Positions 36,556 to 45,700 of a DNA stretch of 64,000 nt are shown one piece after another (within the stretch, counting starts at the first letter, position 1; each line of letters opens with the position of its first letter). The stretch comes from Bacteroidota bacterium. Lineage in GTDB: Bacteria > Bacteroidota > Bacteroidia > Bacteroidales > SZUA-534. The notes beneath the pieces are model-generated. The model was not told the origin of the DNA. It searched no databases and was given only the letters and a program-made list of their open reading frames with translations. The stretch spans positions 85,411-149,410 of the forward strand of contig QKGS01000069.1 in the NCBI GenBank assembly GCA_003250355.1. The letters run 5' to 3'. Both the position numbers and the translations under genes were made by a program.

Positions 36556-37488
36556 TTAATGCAAGTCAATAGAATTAAGCATTCTAAATGAATGCTCAAT
36601 AGTTTTATTTATCTCTTCCAGATATTCTTTTACAGCTTTTACACTTCCCGGAATAGCATATATCTGAGTGTTGTTAAGTACACCGGCAATGCTTCGGCTG
36701 GTAAGAGCATTTGGAATTTTGGCACCATACTTTAAACGTATATGATCCATTATTCCCGGTATTTCAAAGTCAATAACATCGGCAACTACTTTGGGAGTAA
36801 AATCACGTTTACCAATACCTGTTCCTCCGGTTGTAATAACTATATCGTAATTCTCTTCAGCCGATTTCAGGAGTATATCTTTAATTTTCTCAGGATCATC
36901 AGGAAGTATCGTATTTGTAATCTCGTATGTGCGGTTATTCTCTTTAAAGAACTCTTCCATTATCTGAGAAGCAGTTGGTCCGCTTTTATCTTCATATTCA
37001 CCGGCAAAAGCACGGTCACTTAAGGTAATAACGTGAGTTTTTATTACTCGGGGTTTGTATTCAAGAACATCGCCGGGTTTTAGTTCACCACCTTTAATTA
37101 CTCTTGTGAAAATGCCCTCGCGCGGCATAACACAGTCGCCAACTATATGGAATATCTCACATCCGTGGTGACATTTTTTACCTATCTGTGTAACTTCAAG
37201 TTCAACGTTATCACTTACAAAACGGTCAAGAACAGCAGTCTTATGTAACTCAAGTCCTTCTGTTGTAATATTTTCGGCAAACACTCCGTAGTCAAGTTTT
37301 ACATCTTTCTTCATCTGCTTCATTTTGTCGAAGCTTTCAGTTCCTAACAAACTAACTTGGCGATGCCATTTTCCGGCATGAGCATCACCTACAATTCCCT
37401 TATCGTCAATTGTAATAGAATCAACAGGTTTTTTAACTACACCTTTTTTCTCTGATATGTTTAGTGAAATTACTTTTATTTGTGTCAT
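36556..37488 (-). CDS. MOSC domain-MogA/MoaB fusion, molybdenum cofactor biosynthesis
   Basis: 310 aa with two domains. Residues 1 to about 148 form a MOSC domain (ISLNISEKKGVVKKPVDSI, GIVGDAHAGKWHRQVSLL, with Cys-rich KKCHHGCEIFH). Residues about 150-310 form a MogA/MoaB-type molybdopterin adenylyltransferase (HVITLSDRAFAGEYEDKSGP, ITTGGTGIGKRDFTP, IYAIPGSVKAV). MogA activates molybdopterin with ATP; MOSC domains handle the cofactor or its sulfur. No other moa/moe gene is nearby. The gap to queD is 93 nt, so the two could share a transcript. Confidence 0.87.
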   Translation of the reverse strand: MTQIKVISLNISEKKGVVKKPVDSITIDDKGIVGDAHAGKWHRQVSLLGTESFDKMKQMKKDVKLDYGVFAENITTEGLELHKTAVLDRFVSDNVELEVTQIGKKCHHGCEIFHIVGDCVMPREGIFTRVIKGGELKPGDVLEYKPRVIKTHVITLSDRAFAGEYEDKSGPTASQIMEEFFKENNRTYEITNTILPDDPEKIKDILLKSAEENYDIVITTGGTGIGKRDFTPKVVADVIDFEIPGIMDHIRLKYGAKIPNALTSRSIAGVLNNTQIYAIPGSVKAVKEYLEEINKTIEHSFRMLNSIDLH

Positions 37489-37581
37489 GTTCGTTACAGT
37501 TGGCAGTAATTATGAATAAAGCTTGTTCCTTAATTATTTATACCTGTAAATAATTAATATTTAATTTTAGATATATTTCTT

Positions 37582-38028
37582 CTATATATTATCGCTTGCA
37601 TACCATTCAGCATACGAAGTAGCAGTTTCATATAGTTTTATGCTAAATAACTTTAACTCATTGGACAAACACTTCTTTATTCTATCTGCAAAATCGACAA
37701 CAAAATTTTCACAAGTTGGTTGATAATCAACATAAAGAGTATTGCCTATCATCTCAGACATTGTAATACAATCAAGCATAGAATCATTACTTAATACCAG
37801 TGCATGATCAAAAACATCAACTATTTCAGCTTTAACTATTTTCTTTAAATCACCGAAATCAATTATCATTCCAAGTTTATTGTTACCCTTATCGCCTATT
37901 GGTTCACCAATTACAGTTACAAATAGTTTGTACGAATGTCCGTGAATATGTTTGCAAGGTCCATCGTAGCCCTTTAGGGCATGAGCCATTTCAAAATCAT
38001 ATTGTTTTGTTACTCTAACTACTGCCAT
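37582..38028 (-). CDS. queD: 6-carboxy-5,6,7,8-tetrahydropterin synthase
   Basis: 148-aa QueD/PTPS-family enzyme of queuosine/7-deazaguanine synthesis. Zinc-binding histidines are visible in FEMAHAL and HIHGHSY, with the catalytic Cys just before (GPCKHIHGH). MIIDFGDLKK, FDHALVL and ETATSYAEW match the family. The length and the single CxxxHGH motif favour QueD over eukaryote-type PTPS. The other pathway genes are not in the window. Confidence 0.9.
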   Translation of the reverse strand: MAVVRVTKQYDFEMAHALKGYDGPCKHIHGHSYKLFVTVIGEPIGDKGNNKLGMIIDFGDLKKIVKAEIVDVFDHALVLSNDSMLDCITMSEMIGNTLYVDYQPTCENFVVDFADRIKKCLSNELKLFSIKLYETATSYAEWYASDNI

Positions 38029-38042
38029 TTATTTTTTTTTTG

Positions 38043-38071
38043 CAAAGTTAGTATTATTGATTTATAAACAA
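38043..38071 (-). promoter_or_regulatory. promoter of queD
   Basis: On the minus strand, TTG (38071-38069) is followed after 18 nt by TAACTTTG (38050-38043). This is a good Bacteroidota-type promoter with transcription starting just ahead of the queD ATG. Confidence 0.5.
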
Positions 38072-38103
38072 TCTTTTTGGGTGTAATTATTTAGAATGAA
38101 AAT

Positions 38104-38144
38104 AAATAAAAAAATGGCTGTTCGGAATACTCCAAACAGCCATT
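38104..38144 (-). terminator. intrinsic terminator of asnB
   Basis: A 10-bp stem, AATGGCTGTT / AACAGCCATT, has inner GGA/TCC pairs. On the minus strand it is followed by a T-run. It lies 20 nt beyond the asnB stop. Confidence 0.8.
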
Positions 38145-38164
38145 ATATATTACTTTATCTATAT

Positions 38165-39832
38165 TTATTTTTTATACTTATCGGCATGAACATTAACCGC
38201 TCTACCCGAAGGGTCGTTCATGTTTTTGAACGATTCATCCCAAGCCAAAGCCTCGGCTGTGCTACAAGCTACCGAAGGTACTGAAGGTACACTTAGTGCT
38301 GCTGTTTCCGATGGGAAATGACTTTCAAATATTGAACGATAAAAGAATTCCTCTTTACTTTTTGGAGTTTGTGTAGGGAATTTATATTTAGCATTAGCTA
38401 ATTGTTCGTCGGTAACTTTCTCAGCAACAAGTTCTTTCAAAGTATCAATCCAATTGTATCCAACACCGTCGGAGAATTGTTCTTTCTGACGCCAAGCAAC
38501 CTCGGCAGGTATATAACGCTCAAAAGCCTTACGAACAACCCATTTCTCCATACGCTCAGGAGTAATCATTTTATCTTTAGGATTTATACGCATTGCTATA
38601 TCAATAAACTCTTTATCGAGGAAAGGTACACGACCTTCAATTCCCCATGCTGCAAGCGATTTATTAGCACGCAAACAATCGTACATATGCAGTTTACTTA
38701 ATTTACGAACTGTTTCTTCGTGAAATTCCTTAGCATTTGGTGCTTTGTGGAAATAGAGGTAACCTCCAAATATTTCGTCAGCACCTTCGCCCGATAATAC
38801 CATTTTTATACCCATGGCTTTAATAGCACGCGCCATTAAATACATAGGGGTAGATGCACGAACTGTAGTAACATCATAAGTTTCAAGCTGGTAAATAACA
38901 TCGCGAATTGCGTCTAAGCCTTCTTGAATAGTAAATTCAACTTCATGGTGAACAGTTCCGATATAGTCGGCAACTTTTTTAGCAGCAGCTAAATCGGGAG
39001 AACCTTTTAATCCTACAGCAAAAGAGTGTAAGTTCGGATACCAAGCCTCTGTTCTACCGTTCTCTTCTACTCTGTCTCGGGCATATTTTTTTGCTAATGC
39101 CGATGTAACAGAAGAATCGAGACCACCGGATAGCAATACACCATAAGGAACATCAGACATTAACTGACGCTTTACAGCTTGCTCTAAAGCATCTCCAAGT
39201 TCTTCTATACTTGTTTCATTATCTTTAACGTTATCAAATTCTGTCCAGTCACGAATGTACCATTTAACTAACTCACCCTTTTTGCTAGAGTAATAGTGTC
39301 CGGGAGGAAATAATTCTATTTTGGTACATACTCCCTCAAGTGCTTTTAGCTCCGACGCAACATAGAATGTACCATTTGCATCCCAACCCATATATAAAGG
39401 AATTATTCCCATATGGTCACGGGCAACTAAATATTCATTTTTCTCAGAATCATAAAGTGCAAATCCGAATATACCATTCAGGTCATCAAGAAATTCTGCA
39501 CCCTTTTCTTTATAAAGAGCTAATATTACTTCACAGTCTGATTTTGTTTTGAAATTATATTTTCCTTCAAACTGTTTACGTATTTCAAGGTGATTATATA
39601 TTTCACCATTTACTGCAAGTATTACTTTATTATTGTCACTGTACAATGGCTGCTTACCCGAAGTAGGGTCAACTATTGCTAAACGCTCATGAGCAAGTAT
39701 AGCTTTATCTTCACAGTGTATTCCGCTCCAGTCGGGCCCGCGGTGGCGTATTTTTTTCGACATTTCAAGCAAACGCGGTCTAAGCTCATTTGCATCTTGC
39801 TTTAAATCAAAAGCACAAACTATTCCACACAT
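38165..39832 (-). CDS. asnB: asparagine synthetase B (glutamine-hydrolysing)
   Basis: Makes asparagine from aspartate, glutamine and ATP. The N-terminal Ntn glutaminase domain starts with the catalytic Cys2 (MCGIVCAFD) and has HRGPDWSG and VNGEIYNH. The synthetase domain has the pyrophosphate loop LLSGGLDSSV and GEGADEIFGGY. The length of 555 aa is that of E. coli AsnB. Single gene with its own promoter and terminator. Confidence 0.96.
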   Translation of the reverse strand: MCGIVCAFDLKQDANELRPRLLEMSKKIRHRGPDWSGIHCEDKAILAHERLAIVDPTSGKQPLYSDNNKVILAVNGEIYNHLEIRKQFEGKYNFKTKSDCEVILALYKEKGAEFLDDLNGIFGFALYDSEKNEYLVARDHMGIIPLYMGWDANGTFYVASELKALEGVCTKIELFPPGHYYSSKKGELVKWYIRDWTEFDNVKDNETSIEELGDALEQAVKRQLMSDVPYGVLLSGGLDSSVTSALAKKYARDRVEENGRTEAWYPNLHSFAVGLKGSPDLAAAKKVADYIGTVHHEVEFTIQEGLDAIRDVIYQLETYDVTTVRASTPMYLMARAIKAMGIKMVLSGEGADEIFGGYLYFHKAPNAKEFHEETVRKLSKLHMYDCLRANKSLAAWGIEGRVPFLDKEFIDIAMRINPKDKMITPERMEKWVVRKAFERYIPAEVAWRQKEQFSDGVGYNWIDTLKELVAEKVTDEQLANAKYKFPTQTPKSKEEFFYRSIFESHFPSETAALSVPSVPSVACSTAEALAWDESFKNMNDPSGRAVNVHADKYKK

Positions 39833-39879
39833 ATTTTATAAAATATAATCTTTAATTACCCCTTGTTAATAATTTGCCA

Positions 39880-39914
39880 CAAAAATATATTCTTTTCTTA
39901 TAATTTGTAACAAA
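39880..39914 (-). promoter_or_regulatory. candidate promoter of asnB
   Basis: On the minus strand TTTG (39914-39911) and TATTTTTG (39887-39880) are 23 nt apart, at the long end of the allowed spacing. The predicted leader is about 40 nt. Confidence 0.4.
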
Positions 39915-40019
39915 ACTGCTCAATAATTTTATAGTCTAAAATAAGACTGGGCGAATTTACTTATTTTTTTGCAGCATACAAAAAGTTTAACACACATATG
40001 TTTTATAAAAGAGGTTTTA

Positions 40020-40937
40020 CTAACGTGATTTTGATGTTCGATGTGAGTGATATTGTTTTTCAAAATTTAAACTTCTTTCATATTCAATTTCAGGTTCTTC
40101 CGCTAAAAACAATTCTAATTGGTTCTTATCTTTAAATCCACCAAGTTTTTTTCTATAAGTACCAAATATTTGTGGATTCTCGATTTCAAGTTTTCTATTT
40201 TTAGAAATACTCAAAAATTCTTCGAATTTATCAATTCCTAGAAATTTTCTATTTGCAAGATTTGCAGCAATTCCTGTTGTCGAACTGCCCGTAAATGGGT
40301 CTAAAATCCAACCGTTTTTTTCAGTAGATGCTAAAATGATTCTTGTCAGCAATGCTAAAGGTTTTTGTGTTGGATGTTTTCCACAAGATTTTTCCCAAGG
40401 AGCAATTGCGGGCAAATTCCAAACATCTTTCATTTGAGTTCCACCGTTAATGGTTTTCATTAACTCATAATTGTAATAATGAGAGGTTTTTTTGCTTTTT
40501 CGAGCCCAAATTATGAACTCTGCCGAATGAGTAAAATAGCGACAAGAAAGATTAGGTGGAGGATTTGTCTTTGCCCAAGTAATGCAATTCAGAATTTTAT
40601 AATCCAATTCTGTAAGCATTTGAGCAACAGAAAAGATATTGTGAAATGTTCCGCTTATCCATATTGTACCGTTTTCAGTTAAATGCTCTTTACAAGCTTT
40701 TAACCAGTTCAAATTAAATTCATTATCCTTTTCAAATCCGTTAGAACGATCCCAGTCTCCTTTATTTACGCTAACCATTTTACCACTTTGTACAGAAATA
40801 CCGTCATTTGATAAAAAATAAGGAGGGTCGGCAAATATCATATCAAACTTAAAATCAAACTGATTAAGAAGTTCAACACAATCGCCTTTTAGTAATGTGA
40901 AGGCTTTATCGGTGGATTTAAAATAGGGATTAATCAT
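40020..40937 (-). CDS. dpnA: DpnA-like adenine DNA methyltransferase (second RM methylase)
   Basis: 305-aa beta-class N6-adenine/N4-cytosine type methylase. The catalytic motif is FADPPYFLSNDG and the SAM-binding motif is DPFTGSSTTG near the C-terminus, the beta-class order. The blocks VNKGDWDR, NGTIWISGTFHNIFSV, WAKTNPPPNLSCRYFTHSAE and GKHPTQKP agree closely with what I recall of DpnA (M2.DpnII), which methylates GATC also in single-stranded DNA. It lies 5 nt downstream of the restriction enzyme gene. The last 40 residues are family-variable. Confidence 0.88.
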   Translation of the reverse strand: MINPYFKSTDKAFTLLKGDCVELLNQFDFKFDMIFADPPYFLSNDGISVQSGKMVSVNKGDWDRSNGFEKDNEFNLNWLKACKEHLTENGTIWISGTFHNIFSVAQMLTELDYKILNCITWAKTNPPPNLSCRYFTHSAEFIIWARKSKKTSHYYNYELMKTINGGTQMKDVWNLPAIAPWEKSCGKHPTQKPLALLTRIILASTEKNGWILDPFTGSSTTGIAANLANRKFLGIDKFEEFLSISKNRKLEIENPQIFGTYRKKLGGFKDKNQLELFLAEEPEIEYERSLNFEKQYHSHRTSKSR

Positions 40938-40942
40938 GCTGA

Positions 40943-41476
40943 TTAATTAGGTAATCCTAACCATTTTAATGGAATTTCATTAAACATATAGTGACAGTTC
41001 ATACTGTGAATATAATCTAAAGTGTCTTTATAACATTCATTTTTAAACCAGTCATTTAGAGCATAGACGTATTCAACTCTCCAACCTAAAGAATGAACTA
41101 ATTTTGTATATTGTTTTCTTTTAAAGTCGCATGTTTGAAGCTTTTCATCAACAGAACCAGCTACTTGTTGAAATTTTATTTCTATAATAAACAATGTGTC
41201 TCTGACAACTACAAATAAGCCATTGTCAGGTAATAATTGTTTAGAAAGATAATCTTTCCAGTCAATTGTAAATTCTTGAAGGAATCTGTAGAATTCATGT
41301 TTCTGAAAGCACCTTGCAACTTCATTACCTTTGAAGAAGACTTTGTATCCAGAATTATTTGTAGTTTTTTTTAATTCATATCCATCAATACTCTGTAATA
41401 AATTCTTGATATCAACTCTTTCTTCAAAATGGAGACCTGTTTTTGTACGTGCACCACCAATACCATCTTTTATCAT
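40943..41476 (-). CDS. PD-(D/E)XK restriction endonuclease of the DpnII-like system
   Basis: 177 aa. A PD-(D/E)XK nuclease core is visible: Pro83-Asp84, then Glu99-x-Lys101 (LPDNGLFVV...FIIEIKFQQ), with GSVDEKLQTCDFK just after. It lies between two adenine methylase genes, which strongly supports a restriction role. It is much shorter than DpnII (288 aa as I recall) and I see no obvious similarity to it, so the site is inferred from the methylases to be GATC. Start ATG at 41476, 27 nt after the upstream methylase stop. Confidence 0.75.
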   Translation of the reverse strand: MIKDGIGGARTKTGLHFEERVDIKNLLQSIDGYELKKTTNNSGYKVFFKGNEVARCFQKHEFYRFLQEFTIDWKDYLSKQLLPDNGLFVVVRDTLFIIEIKFQQVAGSVDEKLQTCDFKRKQYTKLVHSLGWRVEYVYALNDWFKNECYKDTLDYIHSMNCHYMFNEIPLKWLGLPN

Positions 41477-41503
41477 AAGTTTTAAAAATAATTTCGCTGT
41501 ATG

Positions 41504-42424
41504 TTAAATTGCTCTGACATATTCTAATTTTTCTGATGGTTGGTTGGTAATTAATAATTCCGTTAGTTTTCCTCGTTTTTCTGCATTTGCATTCACCATC
41601 CTAGTTGCAAAAACCCTTTTTATGCTAAATTGCTCATACAAATCATCAAAAAAATCATCATTAGGATTTTTACCTTTTACATCAGAATTGCTTAAAATAA
41701 AGTTATGACCAAGCAAATTTATTTTTTTACAAAAATTCCCTAATCGAATTTGCTCATTGTCGTTGAAATCTTCTTTTGCGTAAGAATTGAAACTTGACGT
41801 TTCACTTAACGGTTTATATGGTGGATCAAAATAAAAGAAACTATTATTTGTAGCATATTTTAATGTATCCTCAAAATCTCCTGTCAATATTTCTACTTTT
41901 TGCAGTAATTCACTATCTGCAAAAATTGTTTGTTTGTCGCAAATTTTAGGATTAGCGTATCGTCCAAATGGAACATTGAAAAGACCTTTACTGTTTACAC
42001 GATATAAGCCATTGAAACAAGTACGGTTTAAAAAGATAAACAATGCAGTATTCTCAATGGAGTTGAGTGATTTTGTATTAAACCGTTCCCTTTTGTTCAG
42101 ATAGTATTCTTTCCGTTTTTCTTCATCCAATGGCAGATACTCATCTTGAATTATTTGAAGAAATTTAACTAATTCGGCCGGTGTTTCTTTAATTGTTTTA
42201 TAAGCCGCTGTTAAATCAGGGTTTATATCATTAATAACCGCTTTTGTAATATTCGGATATTGTTGTAAAATCCAGAATAAAATAGCTCCTCCACCAACAA
42301 ACGGCTCTATATATGTAACATTTTTAATTTCAGCAAAATTCTCAGGCAAAGCCTTTTCTATGCTCTCAATTAGTTGGGTCTTTCCGCCAACCCATTTAAT
42401 GAATGGTTTTGCTTTTATCGTCAT
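41504..42424 (-). CDS. dpnM: Dam/DpnM-like DNA adenine methyltransferase
   Basis: 306-aa alpha-class (D12) N6-adenine methylase. The N-terminal SAM motif is KPFIKWVGGKTQLIESI, EPFVGGGAILFWIL is motif I, and FYFDPPYKPLS is the catalytic DPPY. 'FLNRTCFNGLYRVNSKG.FNVPFGRY' is typical of Dam/DpnM, so the target is probably GATC. First gene of the three-gene RM operon. A candidate promoter and a palindromic element lie just upstream. Confidence 0.9.
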   Translation of the reverse strand: MTIKAKPFIKWVGGKTQLIESIEKALPENFAEIKNVTYIEPFVGGGAILFWILQQYPNITKAVINDINPDLTAAYKTIKETPAELVKFLQIIQDEYLPLDEEKRKEYYLNKRERFNTKSLNSIENTALFIFLNRTCFNGLYRVNSKGLFNVPFGRYANPKICDKQTIFADSELLQKVEILTGDFEDTLKYATNNSFFYFDPPYKPLSETSSFNSYAKEDFNDNEQIRLGNFCKKINLLGHNFILSNSDVKGKNPNDDFFDDLYEQFSIKRVFATRMVNANAEKRGKLTELLITNQPSEKLEYVRAI

Positions 42425-42441
42425 ATTTAATTTCTTTCTTG

Positions 42442-42449
42442 CAAATTTA
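42442..42449 (-). promoter_or_regulatory. candidate -7 element of the RM operon
   Basis: TAAATTTG on the minus strand fits TAnnTTTG, placing the transcript start about 10 nt before the dpnM ATG. The -33 position would fall inside the palindromic element at 42460-42537, where no TTTG box is seen. Confidence 0.35.
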
Positions 42450-42459
42450 CAATTTTATT

Positions 42460-42537
42460 TTCGGTTTGCTGTATGCGTGGTTTTCACAGTTGCCGACTGC
42501 CCGACTGGCTACTGTGAAATGCCGACTAAAAACCGAA
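42460..42537. repeat. compact palindromic element at the 5' edge of the RM operon
   Basis: A visibly GC-richer 78-nt block in an AT-rich gap. The outer arms are TTCGGTTT (42460-42467) and AAACCGAA (42530-42537). The inner stem is TTTCACAGT (42482-42490) / ACTGTGAAA (42511-42519), extended inward by GCC/GGC. CCGACT occurs three times (42493, 42501, 42522). It could be an operator for the RM promoter or a recombination/cassette-end structure. The rest of the 347-nt gap (42538-42771) is AT-rich leader of the GH16 gene, with no gene seen. Confidence 0.65.
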
Positions 42538-42771
42538 GCATATTTTAGGTGAATAAATGAAATTATTTTCACTAAAAGTGCAGTAGCACCTACTTTATTA
42601 GTATTATGCCGTTAAGCATATTTGCAAATAAAACTAAATAAAAGACAATATTACTATTGTATTTATTGAAACTTTATTGTTATTTCGTCGTAGTGCAAAC
42701 GTTTTAATAGTACTTGAGGGGGTATTTATTGTTTAGCACTTATTATTTATTAACTACTAATACAAAATGAG

Positions 42772-45700
42772 ATGAAAAGAACTTCTTACAAATTTTTACT
42801 TACCGTTTTTGCAGTATGTGGGGTTCTGCAAACGTTTTCGCAGTACGATTGGGATGCTATTCCAATACCTGCAAGTGCCGGAACAGGCAAAGTATGGGAT
42901 TTAGATGAGACTATTTCCGACGATTTTAACTACAGTGCATCATTTGCTTCAGGAGGCTATGCTAACCGTTCAAATTTTGGCAATGGAAAATGGTCAAATT
43001 TTTATCATAATGCATGGGATGGACCGGGTTATACTTATTGGAACAATCAAAATGTCTCGGTCGATGGTAACAATTTGGTTGTAAAAGTTGGTTATACTTC
43101 GAGCAATATTAAAGGTGGCACCTATGGAGTATCATCGGGTTGTGTAACATCGAACAATAAAGTTAAATACCCGGTATATGTTGAAGCTTCACTGAGTGTG
43201 GCAAATATTTCACTGGCTTCGTGCTTTTGGTTACTTAGCCCCGACGATACTGAAGAAATTGATATAATTGAGAACTATGGAGGTGTTAATTATTATAAGA
43301 ATTATACACATATAAGCCATCACTCATTTGTTCGGAGTCCGTTTACCGACTACCAGCCACGCGACTGGAATAGTTGGTATCCAATATCGAAAATAACTGC
43401 AGCCGGTGGTTGGGGTGCATACTGTTGGAATAGCGGCAACCGTCAATATATGCGTATGGGAGTAAACTGGATAGGACCAAAGCATTGGAAGTATTATATT
43501 GACGGTGCACTGGTGCGCGTAATGTATTATAATGCTATGGCAACTAATATGAACGGAACATGGCAGTATACTTACTATAATTCTTTAGCTGATAATGGTA
43601 ATGGTTATTATATGCCGGCAAATGATGGTTATGGGTATTCGGCTGTAACAACATATGCAACAGGTTCTTCTTATTCATTTGCAACATTGCAAGCTGCCAG
43701 TAACGCATCGAAAGGATACAGTGTAATAGATCCGGGGTGGTTTCAGGGAGCCGATAATACTGATATCGATGGCAATGGAGTAACTAATGAGCCAAAGGGT
43801 TTTACTAAAGAGCTTGAAATAATTATTAATATGGAGTCGCAAAGTTGGTTAACCGGCTCTACTCCATCGTATAACGATTTGATTGATCCTTCAAAAAATC
43901 AAATGAAAGTTGACTGGGTTCGTGTATATAAACCAGTAACAGGTAGCGGCGATTCAGGGAATGTACCGGTTACCGGAATAAGTATATCGCCAGCTACACT
44001 TTCGTTAAATGTTGGTGAAACAGGTAATATTACAGGTGCAGTAAGCCCTGCAACAGCAACCGATAAAACCATGACATTTACGTCAAGTAATACTTCGGTA
44101 GCAACTGTAACTCAGAGCGGTGTAATTACAGCTATTGCAGCAGGTACTGCTGTTATTACAGCAAAATCGACCAATGGCGGATATACAGCTACTAGTACAG
44201 TAACTGTTTCGTCAGCAAGTAATGGAGGTGATGATACAAACGGTGATATAGTGATTGAGGCAGAGAAATTTACCTCAACCGGAGGAACATTTAACGATGG
44301 ATATGTTCCAAATGGGGTAAATGCCACTACTTCAACTATAAACTATGTAAATACAGGCGACTGGGCTACGTACACTATATCAAATGTAGCCTCGGGTGAA
44401 TATAGCATTGCATACAGTATTTCCACACCTATGGATAATGCATCAATATCGCTTTATGTTGACAATGTTCTTGTTTCAACCGATGCAGTTACTAACAATG
44501 GAGCATGGGATTCGTATTATATTATTACCTCAGCATCAAATGTTGATTTATCGGGTACTCATACAGTAAAAATTGTTGCAAGTGGTACAAATAACTGGCA
44601 ATTCAACCTTAATAGCATATTATTTACCCGTAAGGGAGATATTACCGACCCTACTGTAAATGTTACCGGAATAAGTATATCGCCAGCTACACTTTCGTTA
44701 AATGTTGGTGAAACAGGTAATGTTACCGGAGCAGTAAGCCCTGCAACAGCAACCGATAAAACTATGACATTTACGTCGAGTAATACAGCGGTAGCAACAG
44801 TAACACAAAGCGGTGTAATAACAGCCGTTGCAGCAGGCTCAGCTATTATTACTGCAAAATCAACCGATGGTGGATACACAGCTACTAGTACAATTACAGT
44901 ACAAACAATTAATAATGGAGGTGATAATAACGAAACCGAAATAATTATTGAGGCCGAAAGTTTTACAACAACCGGAGGAACATATAACGATGGATACGTT
45001 ACTCATGGAGTTAATGCAACCGCATTGGCTATAAACTATGTAAACACAGGCGACTGGGCAACATACAATATCTCAAACGTATCGGCAGGTAAGTATAGTA
45101 TTGCATATAGTATTTCTACACCAATGGATAATTCCGCAATATCGCTTTATATCGACGATGTATTGGTAGCAGCTGATGCTGTCACAAACAATGGAGCCTG
45201 GGATAGTTATTATACTTTAACAAGTTCAGCTAGTACAGAACTTTCAGGTTCACATATTGTAAAGTTTGTAGCCGGTGGCTCTAATGCATGGCAGTTTAAT
45301 TTAAATAGCATTACTCTTACTCGTACAGGCGATATATCATCAGATATTCCTGTTACCGGAGTAAGTATATCGCCTGCTACACTTTCGTTAAATATTGGTG
45401 AAACAGGTAATGTTACCGGAGCAGTAAGCCCTGCAACAGCAACCGATAAAACCATGACATTTACGTCGAGTAATACAGCGGTAGCAACAGTAACACAAAG
45501 CGGTGTAATAACAGCCGTTGCAGCAGGCTCAACTATTATTACTGCAAAATCGACAAATGGTGGATACACAGCTGCCAGTACAATTACAGTATCGGAATCG
45601 ACAGCTAATATATTAACTATTGAGGCTGAAAAATTTGCACAAACCGGAGGAACTTATAACGATGGATTTGTTCCTTATGGTATGAATATAGCGTTGGGCA

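Noticed and set aside
39833-40019. Second copy of the RM-edge palindrome downstream of dpnA
   Set aside because: I read this gap for matching arms and CCGACT repeats and found none; the RM operon is not flanked on both sides.
44112-45569. Antisense ORFs (71, 106 and 119 aa) opposite the GH16 multimodular gene
   Set aside because: They are near-copies of one another because they shadow the Big_2 repeats; no independent coding signal.
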